Positions 53,442 through 62,487 of a stretch of 64,000 bases of DNA are shown piece by piece. A program made the translations under genes and the position numbers. The stretch spans positions 1 through 64,000 of the forward strand of contig NZ_ANFZ01000011.1 of NCBI RefSeq assembly GCF_000331245.1, given 5' to 3'. The notes beneath the pieces are model-generated. The model was given only the letters and a program-made list of their open reading frames with translations. It made no database searches and was not told the DNA's origin. Positions within the stretch are counted from its first letter, which is position 1. Each line of letters starts with the position of its first letter. Source of the DNA: Blastomonas sp. AAP53 (GTDB taxonomy: Bacteria; Pseudomonadota; Alphaproteobacteria; Sphingomonadales; Sphingomonadaceae).

Positions 53442-54164
53442 TCAATACATATGCTGGCCGCCGTTGATCGACAGCGTCGATCCGGTGACGAAGGCGGCTT
53501 CCTCGGCGGTGAGGAACACCACGCCGCGTGCGATTTCCTCGGCCTGGCCCAGCCGCCCGACCGGAATCTGCGCGACGATCTTGTCCATCACGTTCTGGGG
53601 AATGGTCGAGAGCATCTCGGTGGCGATATAGCCCGGCGCAATGGCGTTGGCGGTCACGCCATAGCGTGCGCCTTCCATCGCCAACGACTTGGTGAAGCCG
53701 TGGATGCCCGACTTGGCGGCGGCATAGTTGACCTGGCCGATCTGTCCGCCCTGGCCGTTGACCGATCCGATGTTGACGATGCGGCCCCAGCCACGCGTGC
53801 GCATGCCGGGGAAGCAGGCCTTGGCCATGTTGAAGCAGCCGGTCAGGTCGACGCGGATCACCTCGTCCCACTGTTCCCAGGTCATCTTCATCATCGTGGC
53901 ATCGCGGGTGATGCCGGCATTGTTGACCAGGATGTCGACCGGGCCGTGGTCGGCCTCGATCTTGGCGGTGGCATCCAGGCACTGCTGGTGATCGCCCACA
54001 TCCCATTTCTGCACGGCGATGCCGGTGCGGTCGGAAAAGGCGCGTGCAGCATCGTCATTGCCGCCATAGCTGGCGACGACGTGTGCACCGGCATCCTTGA
54101 GGGCAAGGCTGATTGCCTCGCCAATGCCGCGTGTTCCGCCAGTTACGATCGCGATTCGGGCCAT
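53442..54164 (-). CDS. phbB: Acetoacetyl-CoA reductase-type SDR
   Basis: A 240-residue NADPH-dependent reductase. It shows VTGGTRGIGEAIS (about 7-19), NNAGITRD, catalytic Ser in NIGSVNGQGGQIGQ with Tyr and Lys in VNYAAAKSG, and SINGGQHMY at the end, the PhaB signature. It makes 3-hydroxybutyryl-CoA for polyhydroxybutyrate. AGGAG lies seven bases before the ATG. phaA and phaC are not in the window, so a related 3-oxoacyl reductase role cannot be excluded. Confidence 0.9.
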   Translation of the reverse strand: MARIAIVTGGTRGIGEAISLALKDAGAHVVASYGGNDDAARAFSDRTGIAVQKWDVGDHQQCLDATAKIEADHGPVDILVNNAGITRDATMMKMTWEQWDEVIRVDLTGCFNMAKACFPGMRTRGWGRIVNIGSVNGQGGQIGQVNYAAAKSGIHGFTKSLAMEGARYGVTANAIAPGYIATEMLSTIPQNVMDKIVAQIPVGRLGQAEEIARGVVFLTAEEAAFVTGSTLSINGGQHMY

Positions 54165-54297
54165 CCATAGTCTCCTGTGTTGCCCATGAATCAGGGCTTT
54201 CACGGCCACACTAGGAAGGCGGCGCAATCAAGACAAGTTGACGCTTGCGAAAAGCGTGCGCGGTGCCGGTTTTGGCAAAGGACGGCGAGCGGGCACG

Positions 54298-54325
54298 AAA
54301 AAGGGCGGCACCATCGGTACCGCCC
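54298..54325 (-). terminator. Intrinsic terminator of degP
   Basis: GGGCGGCACC (54303-54312) pairs with GGTACCGCCC (54316-54325) with one mismatch. On the minus strand TTTTTCG follows, 27 bases past the protease stop. Confidence 0.8.
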
Positions 54326-54351
54326 CTGTTCGTTGTTGCTCGCAGCGGCGC

Positions 54352-55884
54352 TTACTTGGTGCGCAGGCGGACCGGCAGGAACTGCGGCTGGCCGGCACGA
54401 CGCTGGACGCGCAGCAGCACGGCCTCGCGGTTGGCAGCACGCGCCTCGGCGATCACCCGGTCGACATCCGCCGGGGTCACCACCGGGCGGTTGTTGATCG
54501 ACAGGATCACGTCACCGCGGCGGATCCCCTTGGTCGCCGAATCGCCCGACGGGTCGACCGCCGCGACAACCACGCCCTTCAGGTCGGCGGGCACGCCGAT
54601 CTGGCGCGCGATCTGCGGCGTCAGTTCGGTCACGGCCATGCCCAGCGCCTGGCGGGTCGCCTGCTCGCTGTCCTGCTCGTCTTGATCGGAGAAATCCTCG
54701 GCCGCTTCAGGATTGAAGGCCTGCGCGTTCAGTTCCTCTTCGCTCGGGCGCTTGCCCACCGTCGCGGTCACCGTCACCCGCTCGCCATTGCGGACCAGCA
54801 CGATCGGGATACGCTTGCCGGGCGCAGTATTGGCGACGATGAACGACAGAGTCTGTTCGGGCGTCACATCCTTGCCATCGACGCTGACGACGACATCGCC
54901 CGCCTTGATTCCGGCCTTTTCAGCCGCTTCGCCCGGCTCGACGCGCTGCACGAACTCGCCGCGCTTCTTGGGCAGGCCCAGAGAGGCTGCCAGATCGTCG
55001 GTCAGCGGGTTGATGCCGATGCCCAGATAGCCGCGCTCGATTGCTGCACCGCTGCGCAGCTTCTCGACGATCGGCGCTGCAACCTCTGCGGGGATCGCAA
55101 AGCCGATGCCGACGCTGCCGCCGGTGGGCGAGATGATGGCATTGTTGATGCCGATGACATTGCCGTTGAGGTCGAACATCGGGCCGCCCGAATTGCCCCG
55201 GTTGATCGCGGCATCGGTCTGTAGATAGCGGTCATACGCGCCGCCCTGGCCGGTGTTGCGATACACCGCCGAGATGATGCCCGAGGTCACCGTGCCGCCG
55301 AGGCCGAACGGGTTGCCGATCGCGAGAATCCAGTCGCCGACGCGCGCCTTGGTCGAATCGCCGAAGCGTACGAACGGGAACGGCTTGGTGCCCGAGATCT
55401 TGAGCACGGCAAGGTCGGACTGCGGATCGCGACCGATCAGCCGGGCAGGATATTCGGTGCCATCGGGCATGGTCACGGTGATCGATTCGACCGAGGCATT
55501 GCCCTCGGCGGCGATCACGTGGTTGTTGGTGACGACATAGCCATCGGCCGAGATGATGAAGCCCGATCCGAGCGACTGCGCCTCGCGGGTACCGCCGCCG
55601 CCGCCTTCGGGTGCACCGAACAGGCCGCCGAAAGGGGTTCCGGCAAACGGATTGTTGGGCACGCGCACCCGCTGGCGGGTGGAGATGTTGACGACCGCCG
55701 GTTGCAGCTGCTCGGTCAGGTCGGCAAAGCTCATCGGCGCGCCGGGGCGCGGCGCTGCGGCCATCATCGCGCTCTGGTCGTTCTGGGCAACCTGGGCGCC
55801 CAGCGGCTGGCCGGTGGCCAGCACCACGGCGCTGCCACCCAGCAAAAGGGCTGACGTCACTGCATAAGCGTATCGCACGTACAT
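54352..55884 (-). CDS. degP: Periplasmic serine protease DegP/HtrA
   Basis: Envelope quality-control protease and chaperone, 510 residues. A signal peptide (about 1-32) precedes the trypsin-like domain with His in VVTNNHVIAA, Asp in SDLAVLKI and Ser in NRGNSGGPMFD. Two PDZ domains follow, about 285-375 and 420-505. The linker is acidic (EAAEDFSDQDEQDSEQ). The ATG of MYVRYAYAV was chosen, with GAAGAGG just upstream; an earlier in-frame start is less likely. Upstream on the same strand lie hflK and hflC, making an envelope-proteolysis cluster. Confidence 0.94.
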   Translation of the reverse strand: MYVRYAYAVTSALLLGGSAVVLATGQPLGAQVAQNDQSAMMAAAPRPGAPMSFADLTEQLQPAVVNISTRQRVRVPNNPFAGTPFGGLFGAPEGGGGGTREAQSLGSGFIISADGYVVTNNHVIAAEGNASVESITVTMPDGTEYPARLIGRDPQSDLAVLKISGTKPFPFVRFGDSTKARVGDWILAIGNPFGLGGTVTSGIISAVYRNTGQGGAYDRYLQTDAAINRGNSGGPMFDLNGNVIGINNAIISPTGGSVGIGFAIPAEVAAPIVEKLRSGAAIERGYLGIGINPLTDDLAASLGLPKKRGEFVQRVEPGEAAEKAGIKAGDVVVSVDGKDVTPEQTLSFIVANTAPGKRIPIVLVRNGERVTVTATVGKRPSEEELNAQAFNPEAAEDFSDQDEQDSEQATRQALGMAVTELTPQIARQIGVPADLKGVVVAAVDPSGDSATKGIRRGDVILSINNRPVVTPADVDRVIAEARAANREAVLLRVQRRAGQPQFLPVRLRTK

Positions 55885-55995
55885 ATCCTCTTCATCTCTC
55901 AAGACGCGTCCACCAGACTGCCCCAGGCCGCCGCATCTACGGCGCAAACGATGGCAATCCCGGTTTGCAATCCACGCCTGAACGCAGATTGAATG

Positions 55996-56022
55996 GTGCG
56001 GCGCATGTTACCCGCGCCGCAC
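55996..56022 (-). terminator. Hairpin after hflC
   Basis: GTGCGGCGC and GCGCCGCAC are perfect nine-base arms around a nine-base loop, five bases past the hflC stop. No T-run follows, so termination efficiency is doubtful. Confidence 0.4.
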
Positions 56023-56026
56023 GGAT

Positions 56027-56878
56027 TCAGCGATTTCCCCGACCCTGGAATTCGCGCAGATACTCGTTGTTCGGCGACAGGATGATCGAGGTTTCGCCCG
56101 ATCCACCCAGGAACGTCCGTTCATAGCTCTGCATTGCACGGTAGAATTCGTAGAACGAGGCATCCTTGCCGAAGCTGTTCGCATAGGTCCGCGAAGCGGA
56201 TGCATCGGCCTCGGCGCGGATGATCTGCGCGTTCTTCTGGCCCTGCGCGGTGATGGTGCGCGCCTCCTGCTCGCGCGCGGTGCGCATCCGCTGGAACGCG
56301 CTCTGCAGCGGCGTGCCCTGCGGCAGGTCGGCGCGCTTGATCTGCACATCGACGATCTGCGCGCCATACTGGGCCGCGATCCGGTCAAGCCCTGCCTGGA
56401 TGCGGTCCATGATGCCGCCACGCTCGGGGCTCAGCAGGGCCGCGAACTGACGCTTGCCCAGCTCGTTGCGCAGCGCTGAACCCAGGATCGGGCGAAGCTC
56501 TGCCGCGACGCGTTCGACGCTGCCGGCGGACACGTACATCCGTTCGGGATCGACAATACGGAAGCGGGCATAGGCATCGACCTCGAGCCGCAGCTGGTCG
56601 GTGGAGAGCACCTGCTGCTGCTCCATCTCGACCGCGATCACGCGCTTGTCGATCCAGACGATCTGCTCGGCAAAGGGAATGCGCGCGATCAGGCCTGCGC
56701 CGGTCTGGCCGAACTCCTCATTCTCGCGATAGACGTTGAAGGTGCGCACCGGCTGGCCGAAGCGAACGATCACCGCCTGCTTGGTTTCGGGGACGACCGC
56801 GATCGAGCTGGCCAGCACGATCAGCAGCAGCGCGAGCAGGCCCAGCAGCAGCATGGGGCGTTGGATCATGCCGTTCAT
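56027..56878 (-). CDS. hflC: FtsH-modulating SPFH protein HflC
   Basis: A 283-residue membrane-anchored protein that with HflK cages FtsH protease. An N-terminal helix (about 9-28, LLLGLLALLLIVLASSIAVV) precedes the SPFH domain with TKQAVIVRFGQPV, IDKRVIAVEMEQQQVLSTDQ and DVQIKRADLP. A coiled segment AREQEARTITAQGQKNAQIIRAEAD ends with RFLGG-like ERTFLGGSG. The ATG shares a base with the hflK stop. Confidence 0.95.
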   Translation of the reverse strand: MNGMIQRPMLLLGLLALLLIVLASSIAVVPETKQAVIVRFGQPVRTFNVYRENEEFGQTGAGLIARIPFAEQIVWIDKRVIAVEMEQQQVLSTDQLRLEVDAYARFRIVDPERMYVSAGSVERVAAELRPILGSALRNELGKRQFAALLSPERGGIMDRIQAGLDRIAAQYGAQIVDVQIKRADLPQGTPLQSAFQRMRTAREQEARTITAQGQKNAQIIRAEADASASRTYANSFGKDASFYEFYRAMQSYERTFLGGSGETSIILSPNNEYLREFQGRGNR

Positions 56879-57975
56879 CAGCGTGCCTCCCCGCTGGTGG
56901 CCGGCGCGGCAGGCGCAGGCGTTGCCTCCACCCGCTTGCGCAGTTCCGGCAGCGGCAGATAGGGGACGACATTGCCCGGTTCGATGATCGTCTTGTCAAG
57001 CTTGGACAGCACGCGCTCCATGGTTTCGTAATACATGCGCCGACGGGTCACCTCGGGGGCCATGCGATATTCTTCGTAGACCTTGTCGAACGCGGCGGCC
57101 TCACCCTGCGCGGCAGCGGTCAGCTGCTGGGCATAGGCGCGCGCCTCGTTGAGGAAAGTCTGCGCTTCCTGCTGCGCGGCGGACACCGCCTTGAACGCCT
57201 CGTTCACCGCTTCGGGCGGGTCGGCCTTCTTGATCGCGACGCCCTGCACCTGGATGCCCGAACGATAGCTGTCGAGCAGCTCCTTCATCCGCTGTTCCAC
57301 CTTCTGCTCGACCTCGATACGGCCTGGACCGATCGCGTCGTCCAGCGTCACTTCGGCGACGCTGGCGCGCATCGCGGCTTCTGCCGCTTCGCGGATGGTG
57401 GCTTCAGGATCTGCCAGCTGGAACAGGTAAAGCGTCGGGTCCTTGATCGTCCAGCGCACCGAATAGGCCAGGTCGACAAGATTCTGGTCGCCGGTGAGGA
57501 TCAGGTTTTCCTGCGTGCCTGCGGTGGGAATATCGATGGTGCGGATGTTCTGGACATCGACCGCCTCGAACGATTCGAGCGGCGAGGGGAGGGTCAGCGC
57601 GATGCCGGGTTCCAGCGTTCGCGAATAGGAGCCCAGGAACGAGACGACGCCGCGTTCCTGCGGACCGACGCGATGAAAGCTTGTCAGTACCAGCCACAGT
57701 ACCAGGATCACGCCGATGGCGATCGGCAGATAGCTCTTGCCATTGGGCCGCCGGGGCAGGCCGCCGAAGCCGCCGCCACCAAAGCCGCCGCCGCCACCGC
57801 CGCGCCGCTTGAACAGCTCTTCGATGTTCGACGCCTTGCGGCCACCCGTCGGGCTGGAACCTGCAGGTTGCCAGGGATTGCGCGGGCCGCCCCCGCCATC
57901 GCTTCCATCGGAACCGGAATCGCCGGAGCCGCCCGAACCTCCCGATCCGTTGCCCCAGGGGCTGTTATTGGCCAT
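56878..57975 (-). CDS. hflK: FtsH-modulating SPFH protein HflK
   Basis: Partner of HflC, 366 residues. The glycine/serine-rich cytoplasmic N-terminus (MANNSPWGNGSGGSG … RRGGGGGGFGGGGFGG) is typical. One helix (about 83-101, YLPIAIGVILVLWLVLTSF) and an SPFH domain with GPQERGVVSFLG and LTGDQNLVDLAYSVRW follow. The coiled region includes AAQQEAQTFLNEARAYAQ. The Met of MANNSPWG was chosen by family pattern; an in-frame ATG 13 codons upstream is possible. The first gene of the hflK-hflC pair, divergent from mrp. Confidence 0.94.
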   Translation of the reverse strand: MANNSPWGNGSGGSGGSGDSGSDGSDGGGGPRNPWQPAGSSPTGGRKASNIEELFKRRGGGGGGFGGGGFGGLPRRPNGKSYLPIAIGVILVLWLVLTSFHRVGPQERGVVSFLGSYSRTLEPGIALTLPSPLESFEAVDVQNIRTIDIPTAGTQENLILTGDQNLVDLAYSVRWTIKDPTLYLFQLADPEATIREAAEAAMRASVAEVTLDDAIGPGRIEVEQKVEQRMKELLDSYRSGIQVQGVAIKKADPPEAVNEAFKAVSAAQQEAQTFLNEARAYAQQLTAAAQGEAAAFDKVYEEYRMAPEVTRRRMYYETMERVLSKLDKTIIEPGNVVPYLPLPELRKRVEATPAPAAPATSGEAR

Positions 57976-58175
57976 CGTCAATATGCGGGGAAACCAGCCG
58001 GTCAATCTTGTCATGCCTTCTTTATAGGGCGTGAATGCGCAAAAAACAGGGGTTACATGCGCATCTGTTTTGCGTGGGCGATCATTTCGTCTAGGCGAAG
58101 TACGAACTACGGGCCGGTGCACCGGGCAGCAAGGCTTGCCTGATGACGGCGCGCCGCATTATGCGCGAGGGAACT

Positions 58176-59156
58176 ATGGCAGAGCTGAACGACATTGCCG
58201 CTACAGCAGCGGCCGCCAGCGAGGGCAGGGCGAGCGCGGTCAAGCTGCGCGAGGGCGGCGTCGTATCGCTGGTGCTCGACGTGGCGGGGCTCGACAGCCT
58301 GGCCCGCGACCGGATGGAAATCGCGCTCAAGGGCACGCTTCTCAAGCTCGACGGGGTTACCAGGGTGCAGGTGGCGATGACCGCCGAGCGCCGCCCGCCC
58401 CGGCTGATCGCGGTCGGCTCGGGCAAGGGCGGGGTCGGCAAATCGACCTTCTCGGCCAATCTGGCGGTCGCGCTGCACCGCGCCGGGCGCAAGGTCGGGC
58501 TGGTCGATGCCGATATCTACGGGCCCTCGCAGCCGCGCCTGTTCGATTGCGAGGATGTGAAGCCCACCGCGCGCGACGAGAAGCTGGTCCCGGTGGCCAA
58601 TGATTATGGCGTGCCGTTGCTGTCGATGGGGCATATCGTGCCGCAGGGCCAGGCAATCGCGTGGCGCGGGCCGATGGCGGGCAAGGCGCTCGACCAATTG
58701 ATCAACGCGCATTGGGGCGATGTCACCGACATCATCGTCGATCTGCCGCCGGGCACCGGCGATGTGCAGCTCTCGATGCTGCAGAAGCACAAGCCGGCAG
58801 GCGCGGTGATCGTCTCCACGCCGCAGGATCTGGCACTGATGGATGCGGTGCGCGCGATCAGCCTGTTCGAACAGGGCAGTGTCCCGATCATCGGGCTGAT
58901 CGAGAACATGGCGGGCTATGTCTGCCCGCATTGCGGCGAACTCTCCGACCCGTTCGGCATCGGCGGTGCGGAAGCGGCGGCGAAATCGATGAACCTGCCG
59001 TTCCTGGGCCGCGTGCCGCTCGACATGGTGATCCGCCGGTCGAGCGATGCGGGCGTGCCGCCGGCCTCGGGCGAGGGGCTGATCTCCGACAGCTTTGCCG
59101 CCATCGCCGCGCGCATTTCCACCTGGATCGATCATCGGTTCGGGACGGCAGGCTAG
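58176..59156 (+). CDS. mrp: Mrp/NBP35 iron-sulfur cluster carrier ATPase
   Basis: P-loop ATPase that binds and delivers 4Fe-4S clusters, 326 residues. The N-terminal DUF59-like part is reduced. It shows GSGKGGVGKSTFSANLAVAL (about 86-105) with the deviant Lys, GLVDADIYGPSQPRL, VDLPPGTGD and the bridging cluster motif CPHCGE. GAGGGAACT directly precedes the chosen ATG; earlier Met codons lack this. It leads an operon with a molybdenum hydroxylase subunit two bases downstream and hemH, consistent with cofactor-linked functions. Confidence 0.94.
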   Translation: MAELNDIAATAAAASEGRASAVKLREGGVVSLVLDVAGLDSLARDRMEIALKGTLLKLDGVTRVQVAMTAERRPPRLIAVGSGKGGVGKSTFSANLAVALHRAGRKVGLVDADIYGPSQPRLFDCEDVKPTARDEKLVPVANDYGVPLLSMGHIVPQGQAIAWRGPMAGKALDQLINAHWGDVTDIIVDLPPGTGDVQLSMLQKHKPAGAVIVSTPQDLALMDAVRAISLFEQGSVPIIGLIENMAGYVCPHCGELSDPFGIGGAEAAAKSMNLPFLGRVPLDMVIRRSSDAGVPPASGEGLISDSFAAIAARISTWIDHRFGTAG

Positions 59157-59158
59157 GC

Positions 59159-61462
59159 ATGGTGCAGATCACGCGGCGCGGGCTGCTGGTCACGGCGGCC
59201 GCGGGTACCGGCCTGACGATCGCGTGGGCGCTATGGCCGCGCCAGTACGACAATCCGCCCGCGTTGGTCGATGACGAGGCCGTGTTCGGCGCGTATCTGC
59301 GCATCGCCGCCAACGGCACCGTGATCGTCAGCAACCCACATTGCGAGATGGGGCAGGGCGTGGGCACCGTGCTCGCGCAGATCGTCGCCGAAGAGCTGGG
59401 CGCGGACTGGCGCACCATCGCGCTGGAGCCTGCGCCGCCCGCTCCGGTGTTCGCCAACACAAGCCTTGCCAGTCAATGGGCGCCGCTGCTGCTGCCCCCG
59501 GTGCCCGCGCTGCGGCCTGACGAGAATGACATATTGGTGCGCCGCTGGGCGACGATGCGCGATTTCGTGGTGACGGCGGGCGATACCGAGGTCACCGCGT
59601 ACGAAGCCAGCTATCGCGCCGCTGCTGCGACCGCGCGCTCGCTGCTGTGCCAGGCAGCGGCAGACCGCTGGGGCGCGGCGGTCGAGGAAACCGATACGCG
59701 CGACGGCTTTGTCGTGTGGGGCAACGAGAGATTGCGCTTTGCCGAGCTTGCCGCCGAGGCGGTGGACTATCCGGTGCCCGATCCTGCGCCGTTGCGCACC
59801 ACCTTGCCGGGCAATGTCCGCGCCGAACCCATCGGCGATGCGCCACCGTTCGCGCGGCTCGATCTGCCCGGCAAGGTCGATGGCAGCGCAAGCTTTGCCG
59901 GTGACATTCGCCTGCCTGACATGGTCTATGCCGCGATCCGCCAGGGTCCGCTGGGCGCGGTGGCGCTGGTCAGCGTCGACCGCAAGCCCGCCGAGGGCAT
60001 CACCGGGCTGATCGACATCGTCAAGGGCAGTGACTGGGTGGCGGCGGTCGCGACCAGCTGGTGGGCGGCGGATACGGCCGTGCGTGCCTTGCGCCCGCGT
60101 TTTCGCCATATCGGCAAGCGGCGCAGTGGCGAGGAGGTGGCAGAGCAGCTCGACAAGGCGCTCGACGGGCCGGAGAAGGGCGGCGGGACCGGCTATCGCC
60201 TGATTGCGCGCGGCGCAGGGGATGCAGGCTTTGCCGGTGGCAAGGGGCTCGCGGCACGCTATGCCATCGCCGCCGCGCCGCATGCCACGCCCGAGACCGG
60301 TGCGGTGACCGCGCGCTTTGCCGACAACCGCCTCGAACTGTGGGTGGCCAGCCAGGCCCCGCAGGTCGCGCGTCGCCGCGCGGCTGCCGCGCTGGGCATC
60401 CCGGTCGCCAATGTGCAGATCTACCCGATGCCTGCCGGCGGATCGTTCGACCGGCGGCTCGATGACGACCTTGTCGCCGCCGCCGCAGTGATGGCGCGCG
60501 ATCTGCGCCGTCCGGTGCAGCTCATCCGATCGCGCCAGGAAGAGGCGGTGCGCGACCCCGTGCGCACGCCCGTCGCCGCGCGCGTCGCCGCGCTCACCGA
60601 TCAGCAGGCCAATATCTCTGCGCTATCGGTCAAGATCGCCTGCCCGCCCAGCGCGCGCGAATTTGCCCAGCGATTGTTCAATGATGTGCACGGGCCCGAT
60701 GCGATCGATGCGACCAGCGGCGAGGCGGACCTGATGGCGGTCGCAGGCGCGATGGTGCCTTACGATATCCCCAACCTGGCGATCGATCATTATCCGGTGC
60801 AAATCGACATCCCCACCGGGCGCTGGCGCGGCAATTCGGCGAGCTACGGCGTGTTCGTCACCGAATCGTTCATCGACGAGCTCGCAGGCCGCGCGCGGCG
60901 CGAACCTCTGTCGTACCGGGTGCAGATGCTGGGGCAGAACATCCGTCTCGCCAACTGCCTCACCCGCGTCGCTGGCCTTGCCGAATGGGACGGCGGGCTC
61001 GACAACAGCGGCCAGGGCGTCGCCTGCTGCAGCTGGAACGGGGCCCATATTGCGGTGATCGCCAGCGCCTCGCGCGCCAGCGACGGGGCCGGGGGCGGAG
61101 CGGCGCGGGGCGGCTTCCAGGTGGAGCGGCTTTCGGCGGTGGTCGATGCCGGACGCATCATCAATCACGACATAGCCTTGCAACAGATCGAGGGCGGCAT
61201 GATATTCGGCCTTGCCATGGCGATGGGCTGTGCCACCGGCTGGACCGGCGGCTATCCCGATGCCCGCACCTTGAGAGACCTTTCCCTGCCGCTACTGGCC
61301 GACATTCCGGAGATCCGTGTGGACTTTATCGAAAGCCAGGAGTCGCCCGCGGGGCTGGGCGAGATCGGCGTGCCCGCCGTCGCCCCTGCTATCGCCAATG
61401 CGCTCGCGTCCGCGACCGGCCTGCGCTTCCGCCAACTTCCGCTGCTCTCGGGTGGCCTGTGA
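59159..61462 (+). CDS. Molybdenum hydroxylase large subunit (IorB-like)
   Basis: Large subunit of a xanthine-dehydrogenase-family enzyme, closest in pattern to isoquinoline 1-oxidoreductase beta, 767 residues. The N-terminus is a twin-arginine signal (ITRRGLLVTAAAGTGL, about 4-19). Molybdopterin-binding pieces include NPHCEMGQGVGTVLAQIVAEELG, PAGGSFDRRLDDD and GRWRGNSASYG. The C-terminal ESPAGLGEIGVP carries the catalytic Glu. No [2Fe-2S] small subunit lies beside it, which is unusual. It follows mrp by two bases and overlaps hemH by four (GTGA). The substrate is unknown. Confidence 0.88.
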   Translation: MVQITRRGLLVTAAAGTGLTIAWALWPRQYDNPPALVDDEAVFGAYLRIAANGTVIVSNPHCEMGQGVGTVLAQIVAEELGADWRTIALEPAPPAPVFANTSLASQWAPLLLPPVPALRPDENDILVRRWATMRDFVVTAGDTEVTAYEASYRAAAATARSLLCQAAADRWGAAVEETDTRDGFVVWGNERLRFAELAAEAVDYPVPDPAPLRTTLPGNVRAEPIGDAPPFARLDLPGKVDGSASFAGDIRLPDMVYAAIRQGPLGAVALVSVDRKPAEGITGLIDIVKGSDWVAAVATSWWAADTAVRALRPRFRHIGKRRSGEEVAEQLDKALDGPEKGGGTGYRLIARGAGDAGFAGGKGLAARYAIAAAPHATPETGAVTARFADNRLELWVASQAPQVARRRAAAALGIPVANVQIYPMPAGGSFDRRLDDDLVAAAAVMARDLRRPVQLIRSRQEEAVRDPVRTPVAARVAALTDQQANISALSVKIACPPSAREFAQRLFNDVHGPDAIDATSGEADLMAVAGAMVPYDIPNLAIDHYPVQIDIPTGRWRGNSASYGVFVTESFIDELAGRARREPLSYRVQMLGQNIRLANCLTRVAGLAEWDGGLDNSGQGVACCSWNGAHIAVIASASRASDGAGGGAARGGFQVERLSAVVDAGRIINHDIALQQIEGGMIFGLAMAMGCATGWTGGYPDARTLRDLSLPLLADIPEIRVDFIESQESPAGLGEIGVPAVAPAIANALASATGLRFRQLPLLSGGL

Positions 61463-62487
61463 GCGAGATCGAGATATCGATGTCGGGCATGGCCCCGCCC
61501 GCCGACCACCCGCCCATTATCAAGCCGCGCATCGGCGTGCTGCTGATCAACTTAGGGACCCCGGCGGCGCCCACCACCAAGGCGGTGCGCGACTATCTGG
61601 GCGAGTTCCTCTCCGACAAGCGCGTGGTCGAAATCCCCGCGATCGTCTGGCAGCCGTTGCTGCGCGGGGTAATTCTCAACACCCGCCCGCAGAAGTCCGC
61701 TGCCGCCTATGCCGAGGTGTGGACCGACCAGGGCTCGCCGCTCGCGGTCTATTCGCGCAGGCAGGCCGAGGCGCTGAAAGTCCGGCTGGGCGATGCGGTG
61801 CTGACCGATTACGCGATGCGCTATGGCCAGCCGTCGATCGAATCGCGGATCAAGGCGATGAAGGACGCCGGATGCGACCGCATCCTGCTCGCGCCGCTCT
61901 ATCCGCAATATTCGGGCGCGACCACCGGCACCGCCAACGACAAGGCGTTCGAGGTGCTTCAGGCAATGCGCTGGCAGCCCGCGATCCGCACATTGCCCCC
62001 CTATCACGACGATCCCGCGCATATCGATGCGCTCAAGCGCAATGTCGAACATGCCATCGCCTCGCTCGATTTCGAGCCGGAGGAAATCGTCACCAGCTTC
62101 CACGGCATGCCGCTGCGCACGCTGCATCTGGGCGATCCCTATCACTGTCAGTGCCGCAAGACCGCGCGGCTGCTGTCCGAGGCGATGGGGCGCAACCTCG
62201 TCGTCTCGTTCCAGTCGCGCTTCGGCCGGGCCAAATGGCTCGAGCCTGCGACCGACGCGACGCTCGAAGCGCTGGGCAAGAAGGGCGTGAAGCGCATCGC
62301 CGTGATCGCGCCGGGCTTTTCGGTCGATTGCCTCGAAACGCTGGAAGAGCTGGCGATCCAGGGCCGCGAGCAGTTCGAGGAGGCCGGCGGCGAGAAGTTT
62401 GCCTATCTGCCCTGCCTGAACGCCAGCACCGAAGGCATGGACATGCTCGAGACGCTGATCCGCCGCGAACTGGGGGGATGGATATGA
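61459..62487 (+). CDS. hemH: Ferrochelatase
   Basis: Inserts iron into protoporphyrin IX, last step of haem synthesis. It shows GVLLINLGTPAAPTTKAVRDYL near residue 26, LAPLYPQYSGATTGT, and SFHGMPLRTLHLGDPYHCQC with the catalytic His. SFQSRFGRAKWLEPATDATL and a FSVDCLETLEE ending follow. The length is 342 with the GTG start inside the upstream stop; an ATG seven codons later is the alternative. Coupled to a hydrolase downstream (ATGA). With hemE and hemJ it is the third haem gene in the window. Confidence 0.95.
   Translation: MSEIEISMSGMAPPADHPPIIKPRIGVLLINLGTPAAPTTKAVRDYLGEFLSDKRVVEIPAIVWQPLLRGVILNTRPQKSAAAYAEVWTDQGSPLAVYSRRQAEALKVRLGDAVLTDYAMRYGQPSIESRIKAMKDAGCDRILLAPLYPQYSGATTGTANDKAFEVLQAMRWQPAIRTLPPYHDDPAHIDALKRNVEHAIASLDFEPEEIVTSFHGMPLRTLHLGDPYHCQCRKTARLLSEAMGRNLVVSFQSRFGRAKWLEPATDATLEALGKKGVKRIAVIAPGFSVDCLETLEELAIQGREQFEEAGGEKFAYLPCLNASTEGMDMLETLIRRELGGWI

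Noticed and set aside
52021-54006. 661-residue minus-strand open frame across the ABC permease and SDR
   Set aside because: Spans two unrelated genes in other frames and reads as low-complexity Arg/Gly/His-rich shadow.
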